From contig CAYXBU010000002.1 in NCBI GenBank assembly GCA_964463245.1, forward strand, positions 1-64,000: a stretch of 64,000 nucleotides of DNA, written 5' to 3'. Source of the DNA: CAMEON01 sp964463245 (GTDB taxonomy: Bacteria > Bacillota > Clostridia > Oscillospirales > CAG-272). Of the stretch, positions 16,559 through 25,331 are shown one piece after another. The notes beneath the pieces were generated by a model. That model worked only from the letters and a program-made list of their open reading frames with translations, did no database searches and was not told the DNA's origin. The translations under genes and the position numbers were made by a program. Numbering within the stretch: position 1 is the first letter of the stretch; each line of letters opens with the position of its first letter.

Positions 16559-18720
16559 GACTTATTTTGATTCCTCTGGAAGTTGCGCAGAGCCCGCTCG
16601 GCCGCCTGGATGTAGTCTTCCTCGACCAGCGTGGGGCACTCCTCCCCGGAGCGGTAGGCGCGGATGTACTCGCAGAGCCAGCGGTAGTATTGGTCACCGT
16701 GACCGCCCTTCATGGGTTCGATGTCGCGGCTGTATTCCTGATTGAAGTTGTCGGTGAAGATGTAGCCCACGCCGTCCACATAGTACAGCTGCGCCGTCCA
16801 CTCGTTCCACCAAGTGACGGATACGATCTTGGGGTGGGTGGCAAAGGCCTTGAGCCACTGGGAGTACCAGAAGACACCGCCCTGACGTCCGTGTGCCGTG
16901 GGCAGGGACATATAGGTCTCCTGGGTGGCCACGGCCACGCTGACGTGCTCGGGCAGGTCATCCATGTAGGAGACGGTATTCTGGTTGCTGACCTCCAGGT
17001 AGGTCCACTGACCGGGAGCTGCCTGTCCGCGCAAGCCGTACATACCGCGCACGGTGAACTTGTCGGTCTCCAGCTGATCTGCCGAGGCCTCCCAGCGCAT
17101 GACGAATGGCTTATCATTCCAGATCACGAAGCAATCCTGCCATTTCTCCACGCCGTAGAATGCATCATAAATGTAGTCAAACAGCGCGTCGTTGGACATC
17201 CACATGACTACATAGGGGGTACCCTGTCCCTCGGCGCGCATCTGCATGATGGTGTCCAGCAGAGCCACCATGGGCTTGTAGATGTAGCTCGACCACTCCT
17301 TGGTTCCGGGCTTGTAGCCGGCACCGGCGTAGGTGTAGTCCAAGATCAGGAAATCCACACCCGCATTGTAGAGCAGGGTCATGTTGTTGCGGATGGCGTC
17401 GGTGTCGGTACTGCGGTAGTAGCCCTGCGCCGGCTCCGACCAGTAGTGGAACTGCCCCAGCGGGTTCTGTCCTTCGCCAAAGCCCTTGGAGGTGGAGAAG
17501 CCGTACTTCTCGGTCTTCTCGACCACGTTCGGGCAGTTCTCCATCTTGCCCTCGCCGTCGCCGAATATGGCGTTGAACCACATGGTGTAGCAGATGCCTA
17601 CAAGGTCGTACTTGTCGGTAATATCCAGTCCCAAGGTATAGCCCTCCTTTGGTGTGGCGGTCACGATGGTCTCCTCCACGGTCCTGCCGCGGGAGGCGCC
17701 GTATACCTGCATATCGTCGATCATGAGTCCGCCGCCGTGGCAGAAGACCGAGTAGTGGGTGCCGGCGGCGTGGGCAATGTCATAGCTCTCCTCGTAGACC
17801 AGGTTGTCCTCGTAGTCATAGACATAGATCCGCCCATCAGCGATGTTCAGATACAGTGCCTTCTCTCCATTGATATAAATGGTAGTGGTACGATCCTCGG
17901 CGCAGATGACATCCACCCGGAACTGTCCCGAGAGGGCACCCTCCCAGAGCTGGACGGACACGTTGCCGCCTGCCCATGCCCAGTGCTCGCTGTCACTGCC
18001 GAACACGGTGATCTGATCCTTCTGACTGACGAAAGCGAACCAGATGCCGTCCCCTGCATGGTCGGGGATGGTGTAGGTATAGTTGGAAACATAGCAACCG
18101 ATGAAGCCGGTCGCGGCAGGGCGACTGCCGTCCACGACCTCCATGTTGGCCGACAGCTGGATCTGCTTGTAGTCGTCAAAGTTGGTGTTGACCTCGGGGC
18201 ACCAAGTCGTCCAGCCGCCGCCAACACCGTTCGAGCCGTTCCACGGGATGCACAGCTTGCCGTTGTATACGCCGGTCGCGCCGTCCGTACGGGAAGTCGC
18301 CTTGCCGCCGCAGTTGGGGTCGCCGTCCTCAAAATTCTGGTCGAACAGGGTGACGACACCCTCTCGCCCTGCGGTCATAACCTGATGCAGACCCGACTCG
18401 TCGAAGGCATCGTACACGGTCTTGATGACCTCGGACTTATAATCCACCTTGCCTTCATTGAAGATGGTTTCCGGCTCGGTCTCGGGTTCGGTCTCGACAA
18501 CGGTGGTGGGCTCGGTGTCGGACGGAGTCTCAGGGTCGGTCTCGGCGGACGGCTCGGTCGCGGTCTCGCGCTCCGACTCGGACTCGGTCGGTGTCTCGGT
18601 GGCGGGATCGGTCTCGGAGCTGCCATCGTTGCTACAGCTCAGGATGCTCCCGAACAGGGGGAAGATGCAGACCATGCAGAGAAGCAGAGCCAGCACGCGG
18701 ATAAAGGTATTGGTCTTCAT
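16555..18720 (-). CDS. Large lipoprotein with glycosidase-like TIM-barrel region, 721 aa
   Basis: The start is the ATG at 18720 behind AGAAAGGA. Residues 1-29 are a lipoprotein-type signal (Cys29), followed by a Thr/Glu/Pro-rich linker to about residue 85. Residues of about 110-340 look like a beta-sandwich, perhaps carbohydrate-binding (many Trp/Tyr, FEDGD, a late MIDDMQVYGA strand). The C-terminal half (about 365-700) resembles a glycoside-hydrolase TIM barrel of the GH71/GH99/WbsX-like kind (LVGICYTMWFNA, VDFLILDYTYAG, SVTWWNEWTAQ), but the family is not certain and catalytic residues were not assigned. It is probably a surface polysaccharide-degrading protein. It is unexpectedly embedded between icd and tcdA, overlapping tcdA by 4 bases. 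Confidence 0.6.
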   Translation of the reverse strand: MKTNTFIRVLALLLCMVCIFPLFGSILSCSNDGSSETDPATETPTESESERETATEPSAETDPETPSDTEPTTVVETEPETEPETIFNEGKVDYKSEVIKTVYDAFDESGLHQVMTAGREGVVTLFDQNFEDGDPNCGGKATSRTDGATGVYNGKLCIPWNGSNGVGGGWTTWCPEVNTNFDDYKQIQLSANMEVVDGSRPAATGFIGCYVSNYTYTIPDHAGDGIWFAFVSQKDQITVFGSDSEHWAWAGGNVSVQLWEGALSGQFRVDVICAEDRTTTIYINGEKALYLNIADGRIYVYDYEDNLVYEESYDIAHAAGTHYSVFCHGGGLMIDDMQVYGASRGRTVEETIVTATPKEGYTLGLDITDKYDLVGICYTMWFNAIFGDGEGKMENCPNVVEKTEKYGFSTSKGFGEGQNPLGQFHYWSEPAQGYYRSTDTDAIRNNMTLLYNAGVDFLILDYTYAGAGYKPGTKEWSSYIYKPMVALLDTIMQMRAEGQGTPYVVMWMSNDALFDYIYDAFYGVEKWQDCFVIWNDKPFVMRWEASADQLETDKFTVRGMYGLRGQAAPGQWTYLEVSNQNTVSYMDDLPEHVSVAVATQETYMSLPTAHGRQGGVFWYSQWLKAFATHPKIVSVTWWNEWTAQLYYVDGVGYIFTDNFNQEYSRDIEPMKGGHGDQYYRWLCEYIRAYRSGEECPTLVEEDYIQAAERALRNFQRNQNKS

Positions 18721-18740
18721 GAGGAAAATCCTTTCTGTTG

Positions 18741-19994
18741 TTATGAAGTAAGAGCCGCTTCCAGCCGCTCGCGGATGGCGCGGAGGAAGGCACCGGAGTT
18801 GACCGTCGTGAGGGTGATCTCGCCTGCGGCCGCCCGTTCCTTGCACTCGGGCGAGACCAACGCGGCCAGATCCTTGGTCATCACGCCGCCGCGCACGGTA
18901 TCCAGGCAGGCATCCTCCAGCAGGTCGGCAAAGCGGCCGAGCTCGGGCAGAGCATCCAGTTCCCCGCGCTTGCGGAGGGCACCGCTCCAGGCGAAGATGG
19001 TCGCCATGGGGTTGGTGGAGGTCTCCTCCCCACGCAGGTAGCGGTAGTAATGCTGGGTCACGGTGCCGTGCGCCGCCTCGTACTCGAACTTGCCGTCCGG
19101 CGAGACCAGCACCGAGGTCATCATGGCCAGCGAACCGAATGCCGTGGATACCATGTCGGACATGACATCCCCGTCATAGTTCTTGAGTGCCCAGACCATG
19201 CCGCCCTCGCTCCGCGTGATGCGCGCGACCGCATCGTCGATCAGGGTGTAGAAGTAACGGATGCCCGCTGCCTCAAAGGCCTCGCGGTACTCCGTGTCGT
19301 ATATCTCTTGGAAGATCAGCTTGAAGGTCTGGTCATACTGCTTGGAGATGGTGTCCTTTGTGGAGAACCACAGGTCGCGCCCCTCGGACAGGGCATACTT
19401 GAAGCAGGAGTGGGCAAAGGAGCGGATGGAGCTGTCCTTGTTGAAGCTGCCCTGCAGGACTCCCGCACCGTCAAAATCATTGATGGTGGCGCGGAAGGTC
19501 TCCTGACCCTCGCCGTTCGTGAAGACCAGCTCGGCGCGTCCCGCCTCGGGAACCCGGTACTCGGTGGCCTTGTAGATGTCGCCAAAGGCGTGCCGCGCGA
19601 TGACGATGGGCTGTTTCCAGCCCCGCACCAGCGGCGGGAACATCTGCATATCCGCGATGATGGGGGCACGGAAGACGGTTCCGTCCATGATAGCACGGAT
19701 GGTGCCGTTGGGGGATTTCCACATCTCGGTCAGGCCGTACTCCTCCACCCGCTGACGGTTGGGGGTGATGGTGGCGCACTTGACCGCCACGCCAAGGCGG
19801 CAGGCGGCCTCGGCGGCCTCTACCGTGACGCGGTCACGGGTGCGCTCCCGCTCGGGGAGCCCCAGGTCGTAGTACTCGGTCTTGAGGTCGATGAAGGGGA
19901 GCAGAAGCTCGTCCTTGATCATCTGCCAGAGGATGCGGGTCATCTCATCCCCATCCATCTCGACCAGCGGGGTCTTCATCTGTATCTTATCCAT
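18741..19994 (-). CDS. icd: NADP-dependent isocitrate dehydrogenase, eukaryote-like type, 417 aa
   Basis: This dimeric isocitrate dehydrogenase resembles the mitochondrial/cytosolic NADP type: EMDGDEMTRILW near the N terminus, KSPNGTIRAI for substrate phosphate/carboxylate binding, VWALKNYDGDVMSDMV with metal-binding Asp residues, and EAAHGTVTQHY for NADP. It makes 2-oxoglutarate and NADPH from isocitrate. The gene is 12 bases after the sugar isomerase gene and follows the aconitase-family gene by one position, so the two enzymes are co-expressed. 2-Oxoglutarate would feed the nearby glutamate dehydrogenase. Confidence 0.95.
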   Translation of the reverse strand: MDKIQMKTPLVEMDGDEMTRILWQMIKDELLLPFIDLKTEYYDLGLPERERTRDRVTVEAAEAACRLGVAVKCATITPNRQRVEEYGLTEMWKSPNGTIRAIMDGTVFRAPIIADMQMFPPLVRGWKQPIVIARHAFGDIYKATEYRVPEAGRAELVFTNGEGQETFRATINDFDGAGVLQGSFNKDSSIRSFAHSCFKYALSEGRDLWFSTKDTISKQYDQTFKLIFQEIYDTEYREAFEAAGIRYFYTLIDDAVARITRSEGGMVWALKNYDGDVMSDMVSTAFGSLAMMTSVLVSPDGKFEYEAAHGTVTQHYYRYLRGEETSTNPMATIFAWSGALRKRGELDALPELGRFADLLEDACLDTVRGGVMTKDLAALVSPECKERAAAGEITLTTVNSGAFLRAIRERLEAALTS

Positions 19995-20006
19995 ATCGCC
20001 ACCCCC

Positions 20007-20831
20007 TTACTGCGCGGATGCCCATACCGCCCGCTCGTAGGCGAAGCGGTAGAACTTCTCCATGCCCATGGCGGCGTACACGTCCTGCGTATGCTTGCCG
20101 GGCTTGTTGGTCAGGGACAGCTCGCAGGAGAGGATGCCTCCGTAGCCGGTCTTGCGGATGCGACGCATGACGTCGCTCCAGTTGACCTTGCCGTCTCCCA
20201 TGACCAGATGCAGGTCGTCCGTCCAGTCGATGTCGTCCCCGGTCACGCCGATGTTGTCGTTGAAGTGGGTATAATTCAGGCGGCTTCCGTACAGAGCCAG
20301 CATATCCTTGCCGCGGTTGTAGCACAGCTCATGCCCGGTGTCCAGACAGAAGCCAATGTGCGGGCAGTCGGCAAAGGCGACCATGAGGGCGGCGAGATAC
20401 TCCTCCCCCTCCACATTCTCGAAGCTGAGTGCGACTCCGACACGGTCAGCCGCCTCGGCCACGCGGGCGAAGCGATCCAGGCCGATCCGGTTGGGGCTAT
20501 GCTGTTTGAAGCCGATGAAGGGGTGGAGCACCATGACGGGTACACCGTAGTGCCCGCAGGCGTTCACGCACTCGATCAGCTCGCCCTCCACATGGTCGGC
20601 CTCCTCGCCCTCCTCCCACATACGGTTGGCTTTGCCGAAGGGGGCGTGGATTGAGGAGTAGGTCAGCCCCGAGGCGACCCCTGCGTTTGCCCACCGCTCA
20701 ACGCGGGTGGGATCCCACCCCGTGAAGAAGGCATCCCAGCCCGCCTCGGCGATCAGGGATATGTGCTGTTCCTGGGAAAGTCCGGCGCCGCCCAAGACGT
20801 TCACGCCGACCTTGTACTGCTGTTGTTCCAT
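20007..20831 (-). CDS. Sugar phosphate isomerase/epimerase family protein, 274 aa
   Basis: This is a xylose-isomerase-like (AP endonuclease 2) TIM barrel. Typical segments are SSIHAPFG, ALSFENVEGEEY, GFCLDTGHELCY and the C-terminal LSCELSL strand; His and Glu/Asp ligands for a divalent metal are plausible in these. The start is the ATG at 20831 after AAGGAG, nine bases away, rather than ATGs further upstream. It is in the aconitase/isocitrate dehydrogenase operon with 13- and 12-base spacers. The substrate is unknown. Confidence 0.8.
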   Translation of the reverse strand: MEQQQYKVGVNVLGGAGLSQEQHISLIAEAGWDAFFTGWDPTRVERWANAGVASGLTYSSIHAPFGKANRMWEEGEEADHVEGELIECVNACGHYGVPVMVLHPFIGFKQHSPNRIGLDRFARVAEAADRVGVALSFENVEGEEYLAALMVAFADCPHIGFCLDTGHELCYNRGKDMLALYGSRLNYTHFNDNIGVTGDDIDWTDDLHLVMGDGKVNWSDVMRRIRKTGYGGILSCELSLTNKPGKHTQDVYAAMGMEKFYRFAYERAVWASAQ

Positions 20832-20844
20832 GTCAGTCAACTCC

Positions 20845-23094
20845 TTACTCATGCTTCCGTGCGGCATACCAGTTCATCAGGCAGCCGTCCAGAATGATCT
20901 CTTTTTCCTTGTCGGTAAGTCCCGTGAGCCGCAGGGTCAGCGGCTCGGTGCGGCCGTCGCGACGGATGACGGTGGCTGGGATCTCCTCTTTCCCGGAGGC
21001 GACCGCTTCCCGAATATGCGGGATGAATATGTGATCCCCCACCTCGTGCGGGAATTCGGCACCCGAGGGCAGGGTAAAGGGCAGGATGCCCCAGTTGATG
21101 CAGTTGGAGCGGTACCGCTTGGTCGCGTACTCAAAGCAGATGTTGGCGAAGCCGCCCAGCACCTTCTGACAGGAGGCGGCCTGTTCCCGCGCCGAGCCGT
21201 CCCCCGGCTTGTTGGCGAACAGGCAGGAACCGAACTGGGTGTCCCGCGCCAGCTCGTTCGGGTCGCCCACGGCTGAGAGCACCTGCTCCAGCTGCGGCGA
21301 GAGCTTGCCTGCACGGCGGTCGGCCTCCTGTGCCGCGATGGCCTTGGAGCGGCCGACATACTCGGGTACGCGGCGGGAGAGGGTGAACTCCGCCAGTCGC
21401 AGGGGGTTGGAGCGGTAGGAGGAGGTCTCGCCGGAGGGGATCAGCTCGTCGGTGGTGGTCACGGGGTCGCGGATGACCGCCGCCAGCTCCAGAAGGATAT
21501 GCCCGGTCAAGGGGTATTGTGCCGGCCAGTCGGTTATGTTGGGACCAAAGATCAGCTCAGCCGAGGGGTCAGGGCGGCCGTAGCCGTTGTAGACCCGCTT
21601 CTCGTATGCCGAGGCATCAAAATGGTACTCGTGCGGCTCGTAGTCGTAGTCGAGGTCGGTGGCCGCCGTGATGATGCCGCCGCTTCTCGCCGTCGCGGCG
21701 ATGGAGCGCGCGTCCATGAGGGCGACCCCCGCCAGCTGTCCCTCGCCGGGCTTAGCACCCTCGCGGTTGGGGAAGTTGCGGGTGGTGTGCCGCAGGGAGA
21801 GACCGTTGTTGGCGGGGACATCTCCCGCCCCGAAGCAGGGGCCGCAGAAGGAGGGCTTGATGACAGCCCCCGCCGAGAGCAGGTCAGCCGTTGCCCCGAT
21901 GCGGGTCAGCTCCAGCGAGACCGGTACCGAGGTGGGGTAGACCGACAGGTTGAAGAACCCATCCCCCACCGAGCCGCCGCGCAGGATGGCGGCCGCCTCG
22001 TCAACGGAGTCGAACATACCCCCCGCACAGCCCGCGATGATGCCCTGATCGGCGCGGACGCGCCCATCGGGAAGTACCTTCTCGGTCAGGTGGAGCGAGC
22101 AGGATTTGAACTTCTCCCGAGCCTCGGCCTCCACCGAGGCCAGTATCTCGCGGGCATTCGCGTTAAACTCGTGGATGGTGTAGACATTGGAGGGGTGGAA
22201 GGGCAGGGCGATCATGGACTCCAGACGGGAGAGATCCAGCTCGATCATGCCGTCGTAATAAGCACCGTCCTCGGGGGAGAGCGGGCGGTAGTCCTCGGGG
22301 CGACCATGCACCTCGAAGTGCTTTTTCGTGACCTCGTCCGTGACCCAGACCGAGGAGAGACAGGTGGTCTCGGTGGTCATGACATCAATGCCGTTGCGGA
22401 AATCGATGGGCAACTCGGCCACGCCGGGGCCTGCAAATTCCAGTATCTTGTTCTTGAGGAAGCCCGATGCGAAGGTCGCGCCGACCAGTGCCAGTGCGGC
22501 ATCGTGCGGCCCGATACCGCGGCGGGGCTTTCCGGTCAGCCAAACCAAGACCACGCCGGGACGGTCGATGTCGTAGGTACCGCGCAGCAGCTGCTTGACC
22601 AGCTCGGGACCTCCCTCGCCCACTCCCAGCGTGCCCAGCGCGCCGTAGCGGGTGTGTGAATCCGAACCTAAGATCATGCGCCCGCAGGCCGCCAGCTCCT
22701 CGCGGGCGTAGGAGTGGATGACGGATTGATTGGCGGGGACGTAGATGCCGCCGAAGCGGCGGGCGGCCGACAGGCCGAATACATGGTCGTCCTCGTTGAT
22801 GGTGCCGCCCACCGCGCACAGGCTGTTGTGGCAGTTGGTCAGCGCGTAGGGGACGGGGAACTCCTCAAGACCGCTTGCACGGGCGGTCTGGATGATCCCG
22901 ACATAGGTGATGTCGTGGGAGACCAGCGCGTCAAAGCGCAGACGGAGCCGATCCGGGTCGCCCGAGGTGTTGTGGGTATCCAGGATCTGACCGGCGATGG
23001 TCTTGCGGCGATCCTCTGCGGGGGGCGCATCCGTCCTCTGCGGAACACCTCCGAGCAGGCGGATGCTGGCGTTTGTGATGGTAATTGCATTCAT
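20845..23094 (-). CDS. Aconitase-family hydratase (YbhJ-like), 749 aa
   Basis: This aconitase superfamily protein has GSDSHTRYG at 143-151 and the three [4Fe-4S] ligands Cys356 (GCAGG), Cys417 and Cys420 (CGPC). The swivel domain follows with GSCLFANK and YRSNCINWGI. It is about 750 residues, shorter than AcnA/AcnB and nearer to the YbhJ group. Citrate to isocitrate is the likely reaction because isocitrate dehydrogenase is in the same operon, but the subgroup's substrate is not proven. The ATG at 23094, 11 bases after GGAGG, is preferred over a TTG at 23103 that would be too close to it. It is the first gene of the six-gene operon. Confidence 0.85.
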   Translation of the reverse strand: MNAITITNASIRLLGGVPQRTDAPPAEDRRKTIAGQILDTHNTSGDPDRLRLRFDALVSHDITYVGIIQTARASGLEEFPVPYALTNCHNSLCAVGGTINEDDHVFGLSAARRFGGIYVPANQSVIHSYAREELAACGRMILGSDSHTRYGALGTLGVGEGGPELVKQLLRGTYDIDRPGVVLVWLTGKPRRGIGPHDAALALVGATFASGFLKNKILEFAGPGVAELPIDFRNGIDVMTTETTCLSSVWVTDEVTKKHFEVHGRPEDYRPLSPEDGAYYDGMIELDLSRLESMIALPFHPSNVYTIHEFNANAREILASVEAEAREKFKSCSLHLTEKVLPDGRVRADQGIIAGCAGGMFDSVDEAAAILRGGSVGDGFFNLSVYPTSVPVSLELTRIGATADLLSAGAVIKPSFCGPCFGAGDVPANNGLSLRHTTRNFPNREGAKPGEGQLAGVALMDARSIAATARSGGIITAATDLDYDYEPHEYHFDASAYEKRVYNGYGRPDPSAELIFGPNITDWPAQYPLTGHILLELAAVIRDPVTTTDELIPSGETSSYRSNPLRLAEFTLSRRVPEYVGRSKAIAAQEADRRAGKLSPQLEQVLSAVGDPNELARDTQFGSCLFANKPGDGSAREQAASCQKVLGGFANICFEYATKRYRSNCINWGILPFTLPSGAEFPHEVGDHIFIPHIREAVASGKEEIPATVIRRDGRTEPLTLRLTGLTDKEKEIILDGCLMNWYAARKHE

Positions 23095-23164
23095 GAAGCT
23101 CAATACCTCCGATCTTCACGGTGCCGGGGACGCGACGTTCTCGACTGTCCCCGGGATTGTCTCC

Positions 23165-23193
23165 ATTGTACCACAAAAGTGGTCGTCCGTCAA
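23165..23193 (-). promoter_or_regulatory. Promoter of the aconitase-icd-tcdA operon
   Basis: Minus strand: -35 TTGACG (23188-23193), a 17-base spacer ending in TGG, -10 TACAAT (23165-23170), 70 bases before the aconitase start codon. Confidence 0.8.
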
Positions 23194-23286
23194 TAGGAAT
23201 TGTGAAGAAAAGGTGTCCTTTGCGTGCGGCAGATCGGTCGTCTGTGCAGCACACACCGCGACAGCCCAAAAGTTTACAAATATGTC

Positions 23287-23315
23287 TTGTATTTGGATGG
23301 AAAATGTATTATAAT
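23287..23315 (+). promoter_or_regulatory. Promoter of the membrane protein-SGNH hydrolase operon
   Basis: -35 TTGTAT (23287-23292), 17-base spacer, -10 TATAAT (23310-23315), 46 bases before the start codon. Confidence 0.75.
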
Positions 23316-23361
23316 GATTCGGAATGAGCAAACTACAAACCACAAGGAAGGGTATGGCCGC

Positions 23362-23811
23362 ATGAGACAAGATCGTCTTCCCCCAAAGCCGTGGCAGGCG
23401 TGGCTTCTAAACGCCTGTGCATGGTATACCGCGCTCACGGCGCTGATCCTGATCGTAAACCTGCTGATGGGCGGAGCGGATAAGGCACTTCAGCCGCTGC
23501 AATGTCTCCTGTTTCTGCCGCTGGGGCTGTGCCTGTCCGGCGCGGGACTTCTGCGCCGTGCGCCGTTGCGCGGTGGGGTGTACGCCGTCTGTCATGCTCT
23601 CGCTACGGTGGGAGGGATATTCCTCTTCGGCTTCCTCCCATACATCCTGCGCGGCGATGCCTGTCCATCGAATGTGCTGATATTCCTGATCCTAAGCTTT
23701 TGCATCTGGGGTGTGGCGTTCGCAGTCTTCTCCGTGCATGACCGGCGGACACAGAACCGTGTTCGAGATGCTCAACCCTACCAATCCCAGTTTGGTAAGC
23801 GCGGCCGTTGA
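23362..23811 (+). CDS. Small four-helix membrane protein of unknown function, 149 aa
   Basis: The start is the ATG at 23362, with AAGGAAGG nine bases upstream and the promoter 46 bases before; earlier in-frame codons overlap the promoter. Four hydrophobic segments are seen (about residues 13-36, 43-62, 72-94 and 103-122), followed by a short charged tail. The layout recalls DUF3021-type proteins, but similarity is too weak to claim. It is first in a three-gene unit with an SGNH hydrolase and a lipoprotein. Confidence 0.7.
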   Translation: MRQDRLPPKPWQAWLLNACAWYTALTALILIVNLLMGGADKALQPLQCLLFLPLGLCLSGAGLLRRAPLRGGVYAVCHALATVGGIFLFGFLPYILRGDACPSNVLIFLILSFCIWGVAFAVFSVHDRRTQNRVRDAQPYQSQFGKRGR

Positions 23812-23843
23812 CGGCGCGCAGTATTCTTCGGAGGTCTTGGCTG

Positions 23844-24665
23844 ATGAATAAGCATTCTGCTTCATCCATAGAGAGATCCACCGCCCTGTTGCGGGTGGTC
23901 GTTGCTGTTCTCGGGGTGATCCTTTTGGTGTGCGTTGTGATCCTGCTGTGCGTGCTGGGGTGGAAGGGCTGCTCTTCCACCGACGGCTCCCCCGAGTCGG
24001 ATACGACAGCGGAGACGCAGGCACCTGCTGACACTTCCCATGTCGTCCTGCCCGAGACGGCAGACGCGGGTATCGCCTACCAGGACAGCTTGACCTTCTT
24101 GGGGGACTCCCTGACGGCGCATCTGGTCAGCCGCGGGGTGCTCAGCGGCGGGCGGGACACGAAGCAAGTTCTGCGGACTAAGAGCAATATGTTGAACCTG
24201 GATTCTACGGTCACAGGAGCGCAGGTATGTTTGCCGGGCACCGACCGCTACATGACCGTCCCCGAGGCGGTGGCCGAGCTGAAGCCGGAGATATTGGTTA
24301 TCACGCTGGGAACTGACTACGGGGTCGCCTACCTGACCGAAAAGGACTTTAAGGCCTGCTACACCAAGCTGATCTCCGCCATACGGGTGGCATCACCCGA
24401 TACGGTGCTGCTCCTGCAATCCATTTTCCCGGTCACTGCGGACTGCCGCGTGCTGTCCAATGAAAAGATCGACCGCGCCAATGGGTGGGTGCGGGAGGTG
24501 GCCGCCGAGAACGGCTGTCGCTATCTGGACACGCAATCTGTCCTGAAGGGGAGCGATAATTGCCTGCGCCCCGAGCTGTGCATCAGCGAGGACGGCATTC
24601 ACCTGACCGAGGAGGCCTACCGCATCATCCTCGGCTATATCCGTACTCACGCTTATCAAGAATGA
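23844..24665 (+). CDS. Membrane-anchored SGNH/GDSL hydrolase, 273 aa
   Basis: One N-terminal membrane segment (about 14-38) anchors an extracytoplasmic domain after a Ser/Thr/Glu-rich linker. The SGNH blocks are: block I FLGDSL with nucleophile Ser89, block III LGTDYG in place of the usual GxND (the block-III Asn is replaced by Asp), and block V DGIHL with the catalytic Asp-His pair. It probably removes or transfers acyl groups on cell-wall or surface glycans. The ATG at 23844, nine bases after GGAGG, is preferred over the start at 23808, which has no site. Confidence 0.82.
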   Translation: MNKHSASSIERSTALLRVVVAVLGVILLVCVVILLCVLGWKGCSSTDGSPESDTTAETQAPADTSHVVLPETADAGIAYQDSLTFLGDSLTAHLVSRGVLSGGRDTKQVLRTKSNMLNLDSTVTGAQVCLPGTDRYMTVPEAVAELKPEILVITLGTDYGVAYLTEKDFKACYTKLISAIRVASPDTVLLLQSIFPVTADCRVLSNEKIDRANGWVREVAAENGCRYLDTQSVLKGSDNCLRPELCISEDGIHLTEEAYRIILGYIRTHAYQE

Positions 24666-24679
24666 AAGGGATCCGAGCC

Positions 24680-25219
24680 ATGAAAATGAGATATGTAAAA
24701 CTGCTCTGCCTGACCTTCTGCCTCTGCATGGTATTCTGTGGTGTCCTTGCGGGATGCTCCGAGGAGGCGTATACCAACGCACTGACCTCGACCGAGGTCA
24801 GCAGTCAGCTGCTGGCGGCACTGCCGGATGGCGGCAAGAGCTTTTTGCGTATGGAGTCAGATTATATATCGGAGTCCCGTTTCGGAGAGCGGTATGAGGA
24901 GCTGCTGACCCGTTGCTATACCTCCTCGGTCATTCTGACGGCATTGGATGTCAGTGCCTCGGCGGATCAGATCGGCATCTTCCATGCCAACAACGAGGCG
25001 GATGCGAAGATCGTGCTGGAGATCATTGAGGAATATGTCGAGACCGAGACCCGTAAGCTGCGGGATGCGTACGAGATGTACGCCAAGGGCGAGGTGGTCA
25101 AGCTGGATAATGCCCAGATCAAGGTCTGCGGCACCTATATCCTCTACACCTTCCTCTCCAAGGAAGACACCGAGACGGTTCAGAATGCCTTTGAGGAGGC
25201 ACTTCGTATCCCAAGTTGA
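24680..25219 (+). CDS. DUF4358-type lipoprotein, 179 aa
   Basis: The signal peptide ends in the lipobox LAGC (Cys26). The mature protein is about 150 residues with no membrane segment, and its layout (IGIFHANNEADAKIVLEIIEE in the middle, a KEDTETVQNAFEEAL end) fits the DUF4358 family of clostridial surface lipoproteins, which often sit beside SGNH hydrolases. The function is unknown. The ATG at 24680 follows AAAGGG by nine bases; an ATG at 24662 overlapping the previous stop is the alternative and would add six residues. Confidence 0.75.
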   Translation: MKMRYVKLLCLTFCLCMVFCGVLAGCSEEAYTNALTSTEVSSQLLAALPDGGKSFLRMESDYISESRFGERYEELLTRCYTSSVILTALDVSASADQIGIFHANNEADAKIVLEIIEEYVETETRKLRDAYEMYAKGEVVKLDNAQIKVCGTYILYTFLSKEDTETVQNAFEEALRIPS

Positions 25220-25244
25220 GCATGATCCGCATATCAAACAGATG

Positions 25245-25279
25245 GCGGCGGCTCCTCCCGCAAGGGGAGGAGCCGCCGC
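25245..25279. terminator. Strong bidirectional hairpin between convergent units
   Basis: A perfect 15-bp G+C-rich stem (25245-25259 with 25265-25279) with a 5-base loop is followed on the plus strand by TCTGTGTTGGTTGTT. It separates the DUF4358 lipoprotein gene from the converging anti-sigma-like gene. Confidence 0.8.
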
Positions 25280-25331
25280 TCTGTGTTGGTTGTTATGACT
25301 GGGTCAGAGGGGCTTTCACATAATATTCCGC

